Source of the DNA: Dioscorea cayenensis subsp. rotundata
Taxonomy: Eukaryota; Streptophyta; Magnoliopsida; Dioscoreales; Dioscoreaceae
Assembly (NCBI RefSeq): GCF_009730915.1
Contig: NC_052481.1
Coordinates: 21,922,461-21,986,460, forward strand
Length of the DNA stretch: 64,000 bases
Direction of reading: 5' to 3'
Positions 26,440-38,240 of the stretch are shown piece after piece (the stretch's first letter is position 1; every line of letters begins with the position of its first letter). Both the position numbers and the translations under genes were made by a program. Below the pieces are notes generated by a model. It was not told the origin of the DNA. It was given only the letters and a program-made list of their open reading frames with translations, and did no database searches.

Positions 26440-27490
26440 AAGAAAAATTATTATTAAACTTTCTATTTACTATTATCTTACGATATTATCCGCACGTTAT
26501 ATACGATATTATCCGCACATTATAATTTTGAAAATTTTATTTTATTTTTAAACTATAAAATTTATCTTATTTAATTGATTTATGATAATATTTTTTATTA
26601 TATAATTTATTATTTAATAAAAAAATTTTAAAAAAATATTTATTATGATTTTGTTTAGGGTCTTATTTTCTCTAAGACCCATAATAGTGTTCTTTGTTGG
26701 GCTTGGGGATTTTTCTCATCGGGGTTATTTGATGGGCTATTTAGGTAGAATGAAATAATCACATTTTTAATTACTCAGTGGTTTCATATCTACTAATTAT
26801 TTGTGAAATTGACTATGTGATTTGAGTAAATAAAACTCTAGACTCAAAAAAGGCCAAAGTGAAGGAGGGAATATTGAAAAAAAAAAAAAGCCTAACTTTC
26901 ACCTACAATTCTTTGACGCATGAAACTCAACGCAAAACGACAACATGGAACTACCGACTCCAACACCTGAGGGGAGAATGTTCTGATAGTTTATTTACCT
27001 ATTTGTCGTTTTTGTGCTTTGTTTTTTTAATTTAATTTTCGCTCTTTGTCGTTTTATTTTGATCTCCACGGATGGCAGAATTTTTTTTTACAGTTAATAC
27101 TTTGTTTTTTTCCTAGTTCAATATATTAATGGTTTATTTATATCTAAAAATAATGAAACATTTTGTTATAAATGAAATTCAAAAGATTTGAACTCTAGAG
27201 ATGGAAAAAAATAATAACTTTATTTAAATACAAGATAAAATACTAATTTATTTTTAATTAATCAAACCATAAGTAGTTTTAATTCAGTTTATCGTGAATT
27301 TTTTTTTTTTTTTTGAAATTTATGAAGCTCATCTACGATATGTTTTTCTAGCTTCATCACAAAATAAATGTATTTTTATTTAACCATGATTTTATCTAAA
27401 TGAATCCCATTTCGGATGGGCCACCATGGTAAATGAAAACATAAAAATAAATAAATAAATAAATAAATCACTTGCATATATTTATAAAAG
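26440..27490. repeat. Large direct duplication, copy B
   Basis: Second copy of 24995-26307. The offset falls from about 1478 bp at its left to about 1173 bp at its right, so roughly 300 bp, corresponding to extra internal repeat units in copy A, is absent here. Confidence 0.75.
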
Positions 27491-28019
27491 AAAAAAAAAG
27501 CTTTGTTTCTAAAGGCCACAATATTTCACTTTAAAAATACACAATTGTATATTTTTTACTTAATAAAAATTAAATTTAAAAATAAAACATGATATTTACA
27601 GCCAAATTAAATATAAAAAAGTTTTATAATAATCAATCTTTTATTTTCTCAACATTTTAACAAAAATTTATTTTACATAAGTGAACTAATAAATAAATAT
27701 TGTTTTTTATTAAACTTTCCAAATTCACCTTTGACACGTCATTCATCCGTTTATTAAAAATGAAATACACGTGGCTATCCAGTCATAATTTTTATTTTAA
27801 TCAATAATCACTTGACACTTGTCACAATGCCAGGTAATATATTACAAGGTTCACTGTAAAAGTTCCCACTAAATCAATTTTTTCAAAAGAAAAAAAACTT
27901 CACATTATATTTCATTTTTAAAAACATCCATATTTTAAAAATATTAATTTTACACCCAATTTTCATTTTCCAAAATGATAATAAATTAAATTTTTTTTTT
28001 TCCAAAAATAGTAGTTAAA

Positions 28020-28416
28020 AAACGTTGCTATTTATGGACCAAGGCCCGATTCCAGGTCATCACGTCGTCTCCCATGGTTTCTTACAAAGCTCTCTCAAGA
28101 TAGAGACAGTGGTTTTCCGGCGATCAACGAAGCTCTCATCGGCTTGTTTCTCTCTCAGATCCGGTCTGAGTTCCTTGGAAAAGCTCTTGCCTTTGTTGTT
28201 CGAATTGAGGCACGGTTTTCTAGCGATCGACGTAGTAGTCCGGGACCGGCAATTCTACCCGAGTATCGAGGGGGAGTTCACCGGAATCCGGTCTGAGACG
28301 GTAATTTGGTTTGGAGGTTGTGATCTGAGGAGTAATGGATGTGGTTTGACTGTTTGTAGTGTTCTTTTGAGTGTTGAGATCTCAGTCACTTGAATTCTTA
28401 GCAAGGAACTCTTTCA
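28020..28416 (+). other. 5' leader of the BRAHMA-like gene
   Basis: The base composition changes here from AT-rich repeat DNA to a GC-richer, CT-rich stretch that leads into the ATG at 28417. It contains an upstream ATG frame of 122 codons (28025-28393) without recognisable domains. I take it as untranslated leader; the transcription start is not evident. Confidence 0.5.
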
Positions 28417-31400
28417 ATGCAAGCTCCGGATCCGTCGCCGCCGGCGACGGCCCTTGATTCGATCCGGAAGCAAAAACAGAAACAAGGGTTCGGACAGGTA
28501 AGTGAGATTTCTCGCCCTATTTTTTCTCTAAACTTCTATTGATAACTGTGGTTGTTGCATCACTGCACTGGGATCCAAGAAAAATGTGGCTAAAGTTAAT
28601 TTCTCTTTTCAAATCCAAGGGGAAATTGGCTTGGAATTTTAGGATTTTTCCCTACTTGGATTTCGCTTTACTGCATTCTTATCTCTTTGTTCTCTCATGG
28701 CCTCAATTGCATGGTTTGCAAGTTGCTCAATTCCTGCTTTATTATTTTATTGAGATGATCATGTTCTTCTGGTGAAGAAGTTGTTGGTTCACTCATTTAC
28801 AATTCCATTGTTTTATGAATCTATATCTGTTCTTTGTTTATAAGCGACTTTTATACCAATCAATCCACATTGAGTTCTAGTGTGAGAAATCAGACAGCTT
28901 TGATTTTTTTTTTTTCCTTATTTATCGATGGCCATGAGTGCAGTTGGAAATCTGCACAGAAAAGGCATGTCCTTTTCCACTCTACAGTGAGGTTCTTTTT
29001 CTCTACTTTCTATTTCCACACCCAAAATAAGGGCTTTCAATTGTTCTATCCTTTGTTAGCATATTTGAATGATATCCTTTGTGTATCTAACTAAAAAGAA
29101 GTTAATACATGATCTTGCTACAGGACTGTATCTATTATATATATGGTGAAAGCTTATTTATAGTACTTTAAGTATCCTAAGTTGGTCACTGGTGCAAAAA
29201 CTTCAGGATTTTAAACGCTACAATAGATTACTCGATGAATGTTTCCTCAATGTTAAGTAGGAGAGACCAAATTGTTGGTCTAAATAGATAATGATTTACT
29301 AATAATCATGAAACTGTCTAGTTTTGGTACTTAGTATATGATTTCTATTTTTCTCATGTCAATTGCAGCAACAGGAAAAGGAAGAGCAACAGGAACATGT
29401 GCAACAACTGAGAGGGCCCAGTGGAGAAAATACTCTTCTTGCTTCTAGTGTGCATGAAGTTCAAGGTGGTAGCAACTTAAGACTGTCTTCTGCTGCCATT
29501 CCTTGTTCTCAGTCTTCCGATAAGCATAGTGCTTTATATCAGGAAAACCAGAACGAAGGGGAAGATGTACATCAACATGGCGAATTCCAACAGCAAACCT
29601 ACTACCAACTTGCTCCGCAGACTGCTATCCCACAAAAGTTATATGGAAATCTATGTGTACAGCAATCAGGTCAAAACAGTAAAAGTGGTCTATCCGAAAG
29701 TGATCAGAACCTTCTACAAAGCACTTTCAGAATACAGATGCAGCAAGGCATTGCTTCTGCTGATCGTCCAAATGAGCTAAAACCTTCTCAAGTACCAAGT
29801 CAACAATCACATTCATCAGGCATGATGATGATTGGTCAACAGGTGCCTGTCGACCTGCAAAATATTGCAAATACTCAGTTAAGGGTGCAACTACAAACAA
29901 AAACTTATGCGAGATTAGCTGCAATGAATAGATCTATTGTAACAAGCGTAGGTGGAAGCTGTTCTCACCAGTCTTCATGGCAGGAACGAGCAAGGCCACC
30001 ACTTTCCCTCCCAAATTCAAGACTTGGGACTTCCTTCGGTGCTCTTGTTGCACAAATGGGACATTCGAGTCCCCAGCTGGCAATCCCCCCTGGGTTCCAA
30101 TCAAGTGGAAACGCTACCACTATGCTTAATTCTAACAATTTGCGTATGCAACAACAGCAGCAAGAAGGAGGCCGTCACTCTGATAATCAGAACGGGATGG
30201 TTCCTAAACATCTTGTTGAAAATGTAAATAGAGGGAAGAGCATTGACTTGTCACAATCTTCACGGTTTACAAGCTGTAATGCCATGCAGCTTTCAAGTTC
30301 AAAGAACATGGCTACTCCTCTAGTAACAAGGCGAATGGCAAACTTAATGTCCATGAAGCAGAACGTTCACATGTCTCAAGGTGTAAGTTCTTCCAGTGGG
30401 GGTTCCAGAGTTCAAGCACCATCCCGAGATGAATCTATCCAGCTGCCTCAGCCACGCCTAGGCTTTGGGTTTACAGAGATGCAATATGTTACCTTCAAAA
30501 CACAGGTCTCAGCTTTCAAACGTCTGAGAGTATGCCCACTTCTTTCTCAAACACTTTTTTTATCTTGTTGTGAATGTAGATCATTTGATTTCTAAAACTT
30601 TTATATCTGTGCTTGTCTACAGCGAGGAGACAAAGCCCTGCCTTTTGAAATGCTCATATCCATTACACCCCCTCCTCTTCATTTGTTGCACCGACAAACC
30701 TTCCGGGAACATATTATTGAGAGAACTGATGGAAGACAGGAAAGAGTGGCAAATTTTAACAAAAGTAAAGTTCATGCCTCAGTTAAGGTGGAAAACTTCC
30801 ACGGAAAAGAGAATGTACCATCTTCTGGTCACATGGCAACCATTGAGGAGGGATCTCAGACGTTTCCTGTTCAAGGCTATTGTAATTTTTATCAAGAAAA
30901 CGTTAGTCCTGTAGAAAGTGCACGGTTTCCTACTCTGAGTCCCACTGTTGGCTATGGACAACCGGCATTCACAGGAAGTATAATGGTTCCAAATGATATC
31001 TTCAAAACAAAGAGTCCCGCCCCACATTTGGGGCACTCAAGCTTTACGAGAAATAACAGACATGTTTCCTCCGGAGTGGCAAAAGATGATCCTTCAAAGA
31101 AGCTTAGCTTAGCTTATGACACTAACCATTTGCTCACTGCTGAGGGTATAGCTGTTGTCAATAAGAAAAGAACGGAATTTCTGAATAAGATAGGCAGTTT
31201 ACTTAGCGTTAATTTAGAAAGGAAAAGGATTAAACCTGATGCTATTCTAAGACTACAAATTGAAGAGAAGAAGCTTCGACTTTCAAACTTTCAGGCACGT
31301 CTGAGAGATGAAGTTGCTCAGCGGCAGACGGAAATACTAGCAATGCCTGATAGTATGTATCAAAAGTTCTCTAGGCGGTGTCAACGGCAGAGGACTAATT

Positions 31401-34400
31401 TTTTAAGACAATCTCAGCAAGTTCATGAGAAACTGAGAAAGAGGAAGTTAAAATCAATCAATCTCGGGAGAAAGAAATTTCTGGAGGCTCACTCTGCCAT
31501 TCGAGATGCACGGTCTTTTTGCAACCGAGGAGTAATAAAATTTCATGAAAAGATGTTAAAGAGTTTCCCAAAGAAAAAGGATGAAGATCGAACTAAGAGA
31601 ATGGAGGCATTGAAGAACAATGATGTGGATAGATATCGTGAAATGTTGCTGGAGCAGCAGGTTGGTATTTCTGGTGCTGCAGCAGAGCGTTTCTCTATTT
31701 TATCATCCTTTTTGTCCCAGACAGAGGAGTATATTTTCAAACTTGGACAGAAGTTAATAGCAACAAAGGAACAACAAGAGCAAGAATCGACAGAAAGTGG
31801 TACTGAGGTGGTTGCTCAATCCCAGGTATTCACATCTTTAACTTTATGTTCGGATAAAGTGAACAAAGCTCTGACTATCTCGTGGCAACAGGGCCTTTCA
31901 GAAGAAAATGTCAAGACTGCGGTTGTCTGTGCAAGAGAGGATGTAACTGTCAGAAATAATTTTTGTGCACTGAACGCACAGAAAGAAAGCTCATCCGTCA
32001 GCAAGTAAGTTTGGCGTTATGTTTCAAATTCTCTTCACTCTATGTTTACTCATTAAATCTGCCACCAATGCCAACATTTATTTTACTTTTTCTCTAATAA
32101 CAACAGTAATTTAATGCACATATGTAAGTATTAAATTTAGAGACATGATTTTTTTTTGTTTCAATTTGAATATGTTATAATTTTTTGAGGATGTTATATA
32201 AGTTCCGTATTGGGGCATAGTCCAATGATTCACATCATGTGTTGTGATTGAGGGATCTCGATTTCAATCCCCTCAACTTGTAATGCACAACCTCCCGTGT
32301 AGGAGGTTGGTATGAGAAGTATTTTCTCTCCTCTCTATGATTGTATGATAAGAGAATTTATTTTTGGTTGTGTGGTTATTTCAGACCTTGGTGAAGTGTG
32401 TCGTTGTTGGCGCTGTTTGTTGTCACCTTGGCATGTAACTGCTTTGGCTTTTTAATAAATGTGGTTTATCCACTTTGTCAGAAAAAAAAAAAAAATTATT
32501 TTTTTATAAAATTTATAAGTTACCAAAATTGGTGCATCTATATGCTTTCTTGTTACGTGACTAACAACTCTCTTGTTATTTTTGAAAAAAAAAACAGTTC
32601 TGCATCCTGATTATACTTCTGTTTGTGGCTTAAAAAATTTTGATCAGGTATTATAATCTTGCACATGCTGTGAATGAGACTGTTAGACAACCCTCACTAC
32701 TACAAGGTGGAACGTTAAGAGATTATCAAATTGTATGTTGAAACATCCTAAACACTTTGAATTTACCTTTAGTTGTACATTTTTTAATGTCACTTAATTC
32801 TCACACTGCTTCCCCATGTTCATTTTTCAGGCTGGGTTGAAATGGATGCTTTCATTATATAATAATAAGTTGAATGGAATTTTGGCTGATGAAATGGGCC
32901 TGGGCAAAACTGTGCAGGTTAGTCACATTTTCTGGACTATTTCTATTCGTTTTGAGATCACACACAATCCCACACCGCTTAGTACTTTCCTGTTTCAAAA
33001 TTCCTTGTGTCAGGCCTTATACTATCTTACTTGGATTAACATTAAAATTATCTTTTTATTTAAAAAATTAATAACTCGTATATATTAAAATGAACGTAAG
33101 AAATATATCATTGACTGGTTTTGATTGCTTGCATCCACTGCATGCCCTTTATTTATTTTAATAAAAATAAATTAACAGCTCTGTGTTGAAATAAAAGAAG
33201 ATTACTAACTTCACATTAGTTCTTCCCTTGTCAAGTGGGAGGTTGTGTTTTTTTGTTTGATTACCAAAACTTATTTTGTATTTTGCCATGAATAGAAAGC
33301 ACAACCTCTGATTAGAGCCGAGAACCAAATACTAATTCTCATGTTGTGACAGGGTAGTTTTTTTTCTGTATTTTCTGAAAATTATCATTTAGCTATCTAC
33401 ATTTGTTTTGATAACTGTCATCTTGTCTTTTGGTGAAGGTTATGGCATTGATCGCTTATTTGATGGAATTCAAAGGGAACCATGGACCGCATCTCATTAT
33501 TGTCCCAAATGCCGTCTTAGTAAATTGGAAGGCAAGGCACTCTTCCACTCCTTTATGTTTGTCATGCAGGTTGCTTTGTGTGGTCATCAGCTGACATCTT
33601 TCTGTATCTTTCTTTTCCTTCAGAGTGAGCTGTTTAAATGGCTTCCTTCAGTATCATGCATTTTTTATGTTGGCACCAAGGAACAGAGGCTGAAAATTTT
33701 CTCCGAGGTAAAAAGTTGGTCAGTTATTTTTTTGACCAAAATATCTGCTAAAAGTTGGTCCATTATTTAATTTAAAACCTGTGTAATAATCCAACTCTGT
33801 CACTAGCACAAATGTTACTAGTTCTTTTGAAATTTGAGCACCAAATCATCTGTTTCAGGCGATTTGTGCGGTGAAATTTAATGTGCTTGTAACAAGTTAC
33901 GAGTTTGTCATGCATGACCGTGCAAAGCTATCAAAAGTTGATTGGAATTACATCATTATTGACGAAGCTCAGCGCATGAAGGATAGGGAGTCTGTGTTGG
34001 CACACAATCTGGATAGATATCGTTGCCAAAGACGGCTTCTTCTCACTGGGACTCCTTTACAGGTTTGCATTTGTTACAGAGACTTTTACACTGGAACTAC
34101 TTGCATTATTCATCTGCTTTCTTTGTATAATTGTATTGTAGATAACTAGAATTCACCATGATGGGAACACTTAAGGCAAGTAGTGAAAAAGAAGGTTTCT
34201 TATGATAATGGATCTAGTTTTTGAAATGATCCAGCAATTATTATTAAGAACAATCACAGGACCATCTGGTTATTGAGCATTTAAGTTTATTCAAATTGAA
34301 GAAACATAGAGTTCTAATCTTGAAGACGGTTGCTCTCAATTTAATACAGCAAGAGTAACTTTAGACGCATTGGGAAATAGTGTACATCATTTGACATCCT

Positions 34401-37400
34401 CTTGTTTAACTGCTGAAAGAATTTGAGACGTCAAAGTATGTAGAAGTTTGCTTTTTCTCAGACATGTCAAAACCATGAGAATTTTTTTTTCCTGTTATAT
34501 GTTCCACTTATTTCCTTATCTATAATGGTCATCACTGCACTTGTCTTTCTTCTTTCTTTGGTTATGATATAGTTATTTAGATAAATAAAGTTTAAATGAT
34601 TATGCTCACTCACATGAATAAAAATTCTGATATTATTTTCTGCAGAATAATTTGAAGGAACTTTGGTCTTTGTTGAATCTGCTTCTACCTGAAGTATTTG
34701 ATAACCACAAGACATTTCATGATTGGTTCTCAAAGCCCTTGTGCAAAGTAGCTTCTTCTCATAATTCAGAGGATGAGTGGCTAGAGACCGAAAAGAAGGT
34801 GATTATAATTCACAGGCTTCATCAAATTCTGGAACCATTTGTGTTGAGGCGACGTGTGGAAGATGTTGAAGGTGCACTCCCTCCAAAGGTATTATTATTA
34901 TCTATTATCATTCATCATGACCATCATAATTTTTTGTTCTGCTATGAAATAGATATAGATGGTGAAATATTCATGTGAACCATGGTTACAGGTTTCTGTT
35001 GTTGTGAGATGTAGAATGTCTGCTGTACAGAGTTGCATATATAATTGGATTAGAGACTCAGGTACTATTCGCGTGTATCCTGAGGATGAGATGCGTAAGG
35101 TGCAGAGAAACCCAAACTACAAAGTCAAGAAGTATATGAATCTTACCAACAAATGCATAGAGCTGAGAAAAGTTTGCAATCATCCTTTACTAAACTATCC
35201 ATATTTCAATGATTATTCCAAAGACTTCATTGTCAGGTCTTGTGGGAAGCTCTGGGTCCTTGACAAAATCCTTATGAAACTTAAGAGAGCCGGACACCGT
35301 GTTCTGCTATTTTAGTACCATGACTAGTCTTCTTGATATAGTAGAGGAGCACTTGCAATGGCGGCAGCTCATATATGGAAGAATTGATGGTAAAAGCAGT
35401 CTTCAGGATCGCGAGACAGCAATTACTTATTTCAACAGTCCTGATTCTGATTGCTTCATTTTCTTGCTCAGTATTCGAGCTGCTGGTAAAGGCTTAAATC
35501 TTCAGACAGCAGATACAGTTGTCATATATGATCCTGATCCAAATCCACAAAATGAAGTGCAAGCAATGGCCAGGGTTCATCGAATCGGGCAGATGAGACC
35601 AGTGAAAGTCATTTACATGGAGACAGTTGCAGCAGAGAAAATCTCCAGTACTTCTGAGAAAGATGATGATATGAAGAATGGAGGTACTGGAGATTTAGAA
35701 GATGGTTTTGCTCCTAAGGAAAGATACAAGGCATCCATTGAGAGCCTTATACGTAGCAAAATTCAACAGTACAAGATAAAAATGGCTGATCAGGTCATTA
35801 ATGCTGGTTGTTTTGATCAAATCACAACCCATGAAGAAAGACGCTTGACACTTGAGACTCTGCTCCATGATGAAGAGAGATACCAAGAAACTGATCATGA
35901 TGTTCCTTCACTTAAAGAAGTGAATCGGATGATTGCTCGCAGTGAAGAAGAGATCAAGCTGTTTGATCAAATGGATGAGGAGTTTGATCAGAGTGAGGAA
36001 ATGATCATGAAGCTTCATCAAGTTCCTGAATGGCTTCGTGCTAGTTCTGAAGAATTAAATTCAATTATTTCTACTTCATCTAAGAAAAGATCAAAGAGCA
36101 TTTTAACTGGAAATATTAATGACAAGTCAGGAAAAAAGAGGGGGCGCCCCAAAGGCAGTAAAAATCAGAAAAAAAGTTCTATTCTCAGAGAATTGGATTA
36201 TAAATTTGATGAAGATTCTGGTGCTAGTTCAGAATTGAGAGAATATTCATCAGATGAAGAAGAGGTGGAAATAGGAGACTCTGAAGATGAGAAACTCAGT
36301 GATAAGGATCAATTTGATGAAGTTGATCCTGTTAATGGTCAGCAGCCAAATAAGAAGCTCAAATGCAGCATTCCTAAGAGTGACGTTGTTCAGCATCTTT
36401 CTGAGGCTCCATTGAAGTTGAAGCATGACCATGATATGATGCTAAGGACTCACCCAAAGATTGAGCCGTCTAATGAACCTATTTTAGTTCAGTGCTATAA
36501 AAGAGGCTCATCTTCTTCGAATAAGAAATGCTTCTTTTCGTCGAGAAACCTTTCTCTTACTGCATTTCCAGAGCATCAACCTTTAGGCTTCTTATCTGGA
36601 TTGGCAGATGTCAGTACTCAGGATGCTAACAGTCGCCGGAAAGACTGTGTTGGGGAAAAGATGTCATATAGCACACAAAGAAAGGTATGCAGAATTATTA
36701 TTGGATCACTCATACATTTAATAAACATTTGAACATTTGCTTCTGTGAGATGGATATTGCATACTAGCATCTTTATCTGTTTGAGTTTTGTAATCACATA
36801 TGCAACAATAGTATAATAATGCAAGTACTAAAAACTCAGCTGCATTGTGTAAAGTGTGATGCAACACAGTTAATTATCTCGTTTTGAGCAATTTATATAT
36901 TATTTGAGGAATTGCCTGAGGTGTTTCATTAGTGGAAATACATTCTAGTTTGGCCAATATTTTTCTCTAAGCTATCCTTCTCTAGTATATATATATATAT
37001 ATATATTCGATGCATTGCATGCATGCTATTAATTGAGTCTACAACACAATGCTTTAGATATCAAAATAATCATCATCTCATCGTAATTGTTCAAAGGTTT
37101 GAGAAAAGGCATGGACTTCTCATTTAAAACATTTTAGTTTACTGGCCATCACCCAATGCTTTTTCCCTCTTTTCTGTAGTGTATGTATGTTGTTAGCACT
37201 CTCCGAAGGAGAATCGAGCAAGATGGCAATCAGATTATACCTGCTCTTTCTGTTTTCTGGAAGATGGCTAGTCAGGTTGGAGCCAGCACTACTTTAGATT
37301 TACAGAAAATCAATCAGAAAGTGGAGAGGTCAGAGTATGATAATGTGGTAAATTTCATCGAAGATGTGCAATTAGCATTCAAAATTGCAGTGAAGTTCTA

Positions 37401-37928
37401 CAATTACTCAAACCAGGTACTTCTCTTCTTTCATCACTAATAATAACATTTATATTCCATAAACAACTTCTGCAGATCAAGTTCTTTTGTGTTTCATTAT
37501 TGATGCAGGCAAGATATGAGGCAATGAAACTCAATAAAATTTTCTTCGATATCATGAAGACTTTATTTCCAGAAACAGATATTGAAGCTAGTAAATATTC
37601 AATCATATTCTTCCAACCAGTAGGAGGACTCATAAAAAGCAGAACTAGTGCTCACAAACATGATTCTGAGTTTCATACAGGATCAAACAGCTCTGCAAAT
37701 GTTACTGCAGGTCAGTCTTCACCCCTTTCACTGCTCCTCGGTGATGTCGTCATCGGCAAAAAGAAGAGGAAACAAAGAGAAAGGTCTAGTGTGATGAAGT
37801 GGGTTCCTCTGCAACAACAAGAAGAGCCCAATGGTGGACATGATGGCACCTCTATTGTCTCAGATGTTCAACAGGGTAATCCTGCCAAGAGGATGAGGAC
37901 TGGTGCTGGTAAAAGGAAGGCAAACTAA
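28417..37928 (+). CDS. BRM-like: BRAHMA-type SWI/SNF2 chromatin-remodelling ATPase (one-base frameshift)
   Basis: Exons: 28417-28497, 29369-30529, 30623-31825, 31892-32004, 32648-32732, 32831-32917, 33439-33531, 33624-33707, 33859-34062, 34646-34888, 34992-36684, 37180-37416, 37509-37928; about 1900 codons if the frame were continuous (Arabidopsis BRM is about 2190). In order: Gln-rich N-terminus, a weak QLQ-like segment (390-425), an HSA region (about 650-730), the P-loop in DEMGLGKT (about 899-906), DEAQ box (1004-1007), TGTPLQNN, the helicase C motif HRIGQMRP, an AT-hook ([11 protein letters not shown]) and a C-terminal bromodomain-like region. BRM is the catalytic subunit of plant SWI/SNF complexes in the nucleus. 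At 35310-35313 a TTTT run puts TAG where the family reads LLFSTM; one extra T accounts for it (about codon 1225). The linker before the bromodomain is shorter than in Arabidopsis. Confidence 0.93.
31826..31891 (+). other. 66-nt optional intron (exitron-like) in the BRM-like gene
   Basis: The segment begins GT after CCCAG, ends CAACAG, has length divisible by three and no stop, so it can be spliced or kept. The 22 residues it would add interrupt the expected junction between a Gln-rich stretch and GLSEEN, which is continuous in known BRM proteins, so splicing is the likelier state. Confidence 0.6.
32205..32490 (+). mobile_element. tRNA-derived SINE candidate in a BRM-like intron
   Basis: A possible pol III A box (TAGTCCAATGATT, about 32219) and B box (GATTTCAATCCCC, about 32270) are spaced about 50 bp apart. 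The 3' end reads TTTAATAAATGTGGTTTATC (32452) and then an A-rich tail. The same 3' sequence occurs at the end of the LINE at about 56845-56880, as expected when a SINE borrows a LINE tail. I could not settle the target duplication. Confidence 0.5.
36990..37008. repeat. (TA)n microsatellite in a BRM-like intron
   Basis: About nine TA units, in the intron before the bromodomain exons. Confidence 0.85.
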
Positions 37929-38198
37929 TACAAAGATGAAGCGTTGTAGTTTATGTTTATGGTGGGAAAAGTTTGAAAGATATTTAACTTGTGAAAGCAG
38001 AGATAAATTGGCTTCTTCATGGTCTGCTGCCAATTTATAGTTTTACTGAACTTTCAGAACTTGCAAGACTGATATTAGTGTAGAACTAAGTGTTGTGCTC
38101 TGTTGATGAACTTGGATGTTAAAGTTATTTCTGTTTCTAAAATTATGTATTCGAATTTTTAAATAAGTTAGGCTTATTTTTATTAATATTTATGCAGG

Positions 38199-38240
38199 GT
38201 ATTATTATTATAATTATTATAATAATAATTATTATTATAG
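38199..38240. repeat. ATT/AAT palindromic microsatellite
   Basis: ATTATTATTATAATTATTAT followed by AATAATAATTATTATTATAG forms a near-perfect AT-rich palindrome just downstream of the BRM-like gene, next to the left edge of a probable transposon. Confidence 0.8.

Noticed and set aside
28025-28393. 122-codon frame upstream of the BRM-like ATG as a separate gene
   Set aside because: No domain, and it lies in the probable leader; the Gln-rich BRM start at 28417 splices correctly into exon 2.
35300-35320. Intron at TATTTTAG explaining the BRM-like frame break
   Set aside because: The sequence on both sides is contiguous conserved coding sequence; only one base would have to be removed, so no intron fits.
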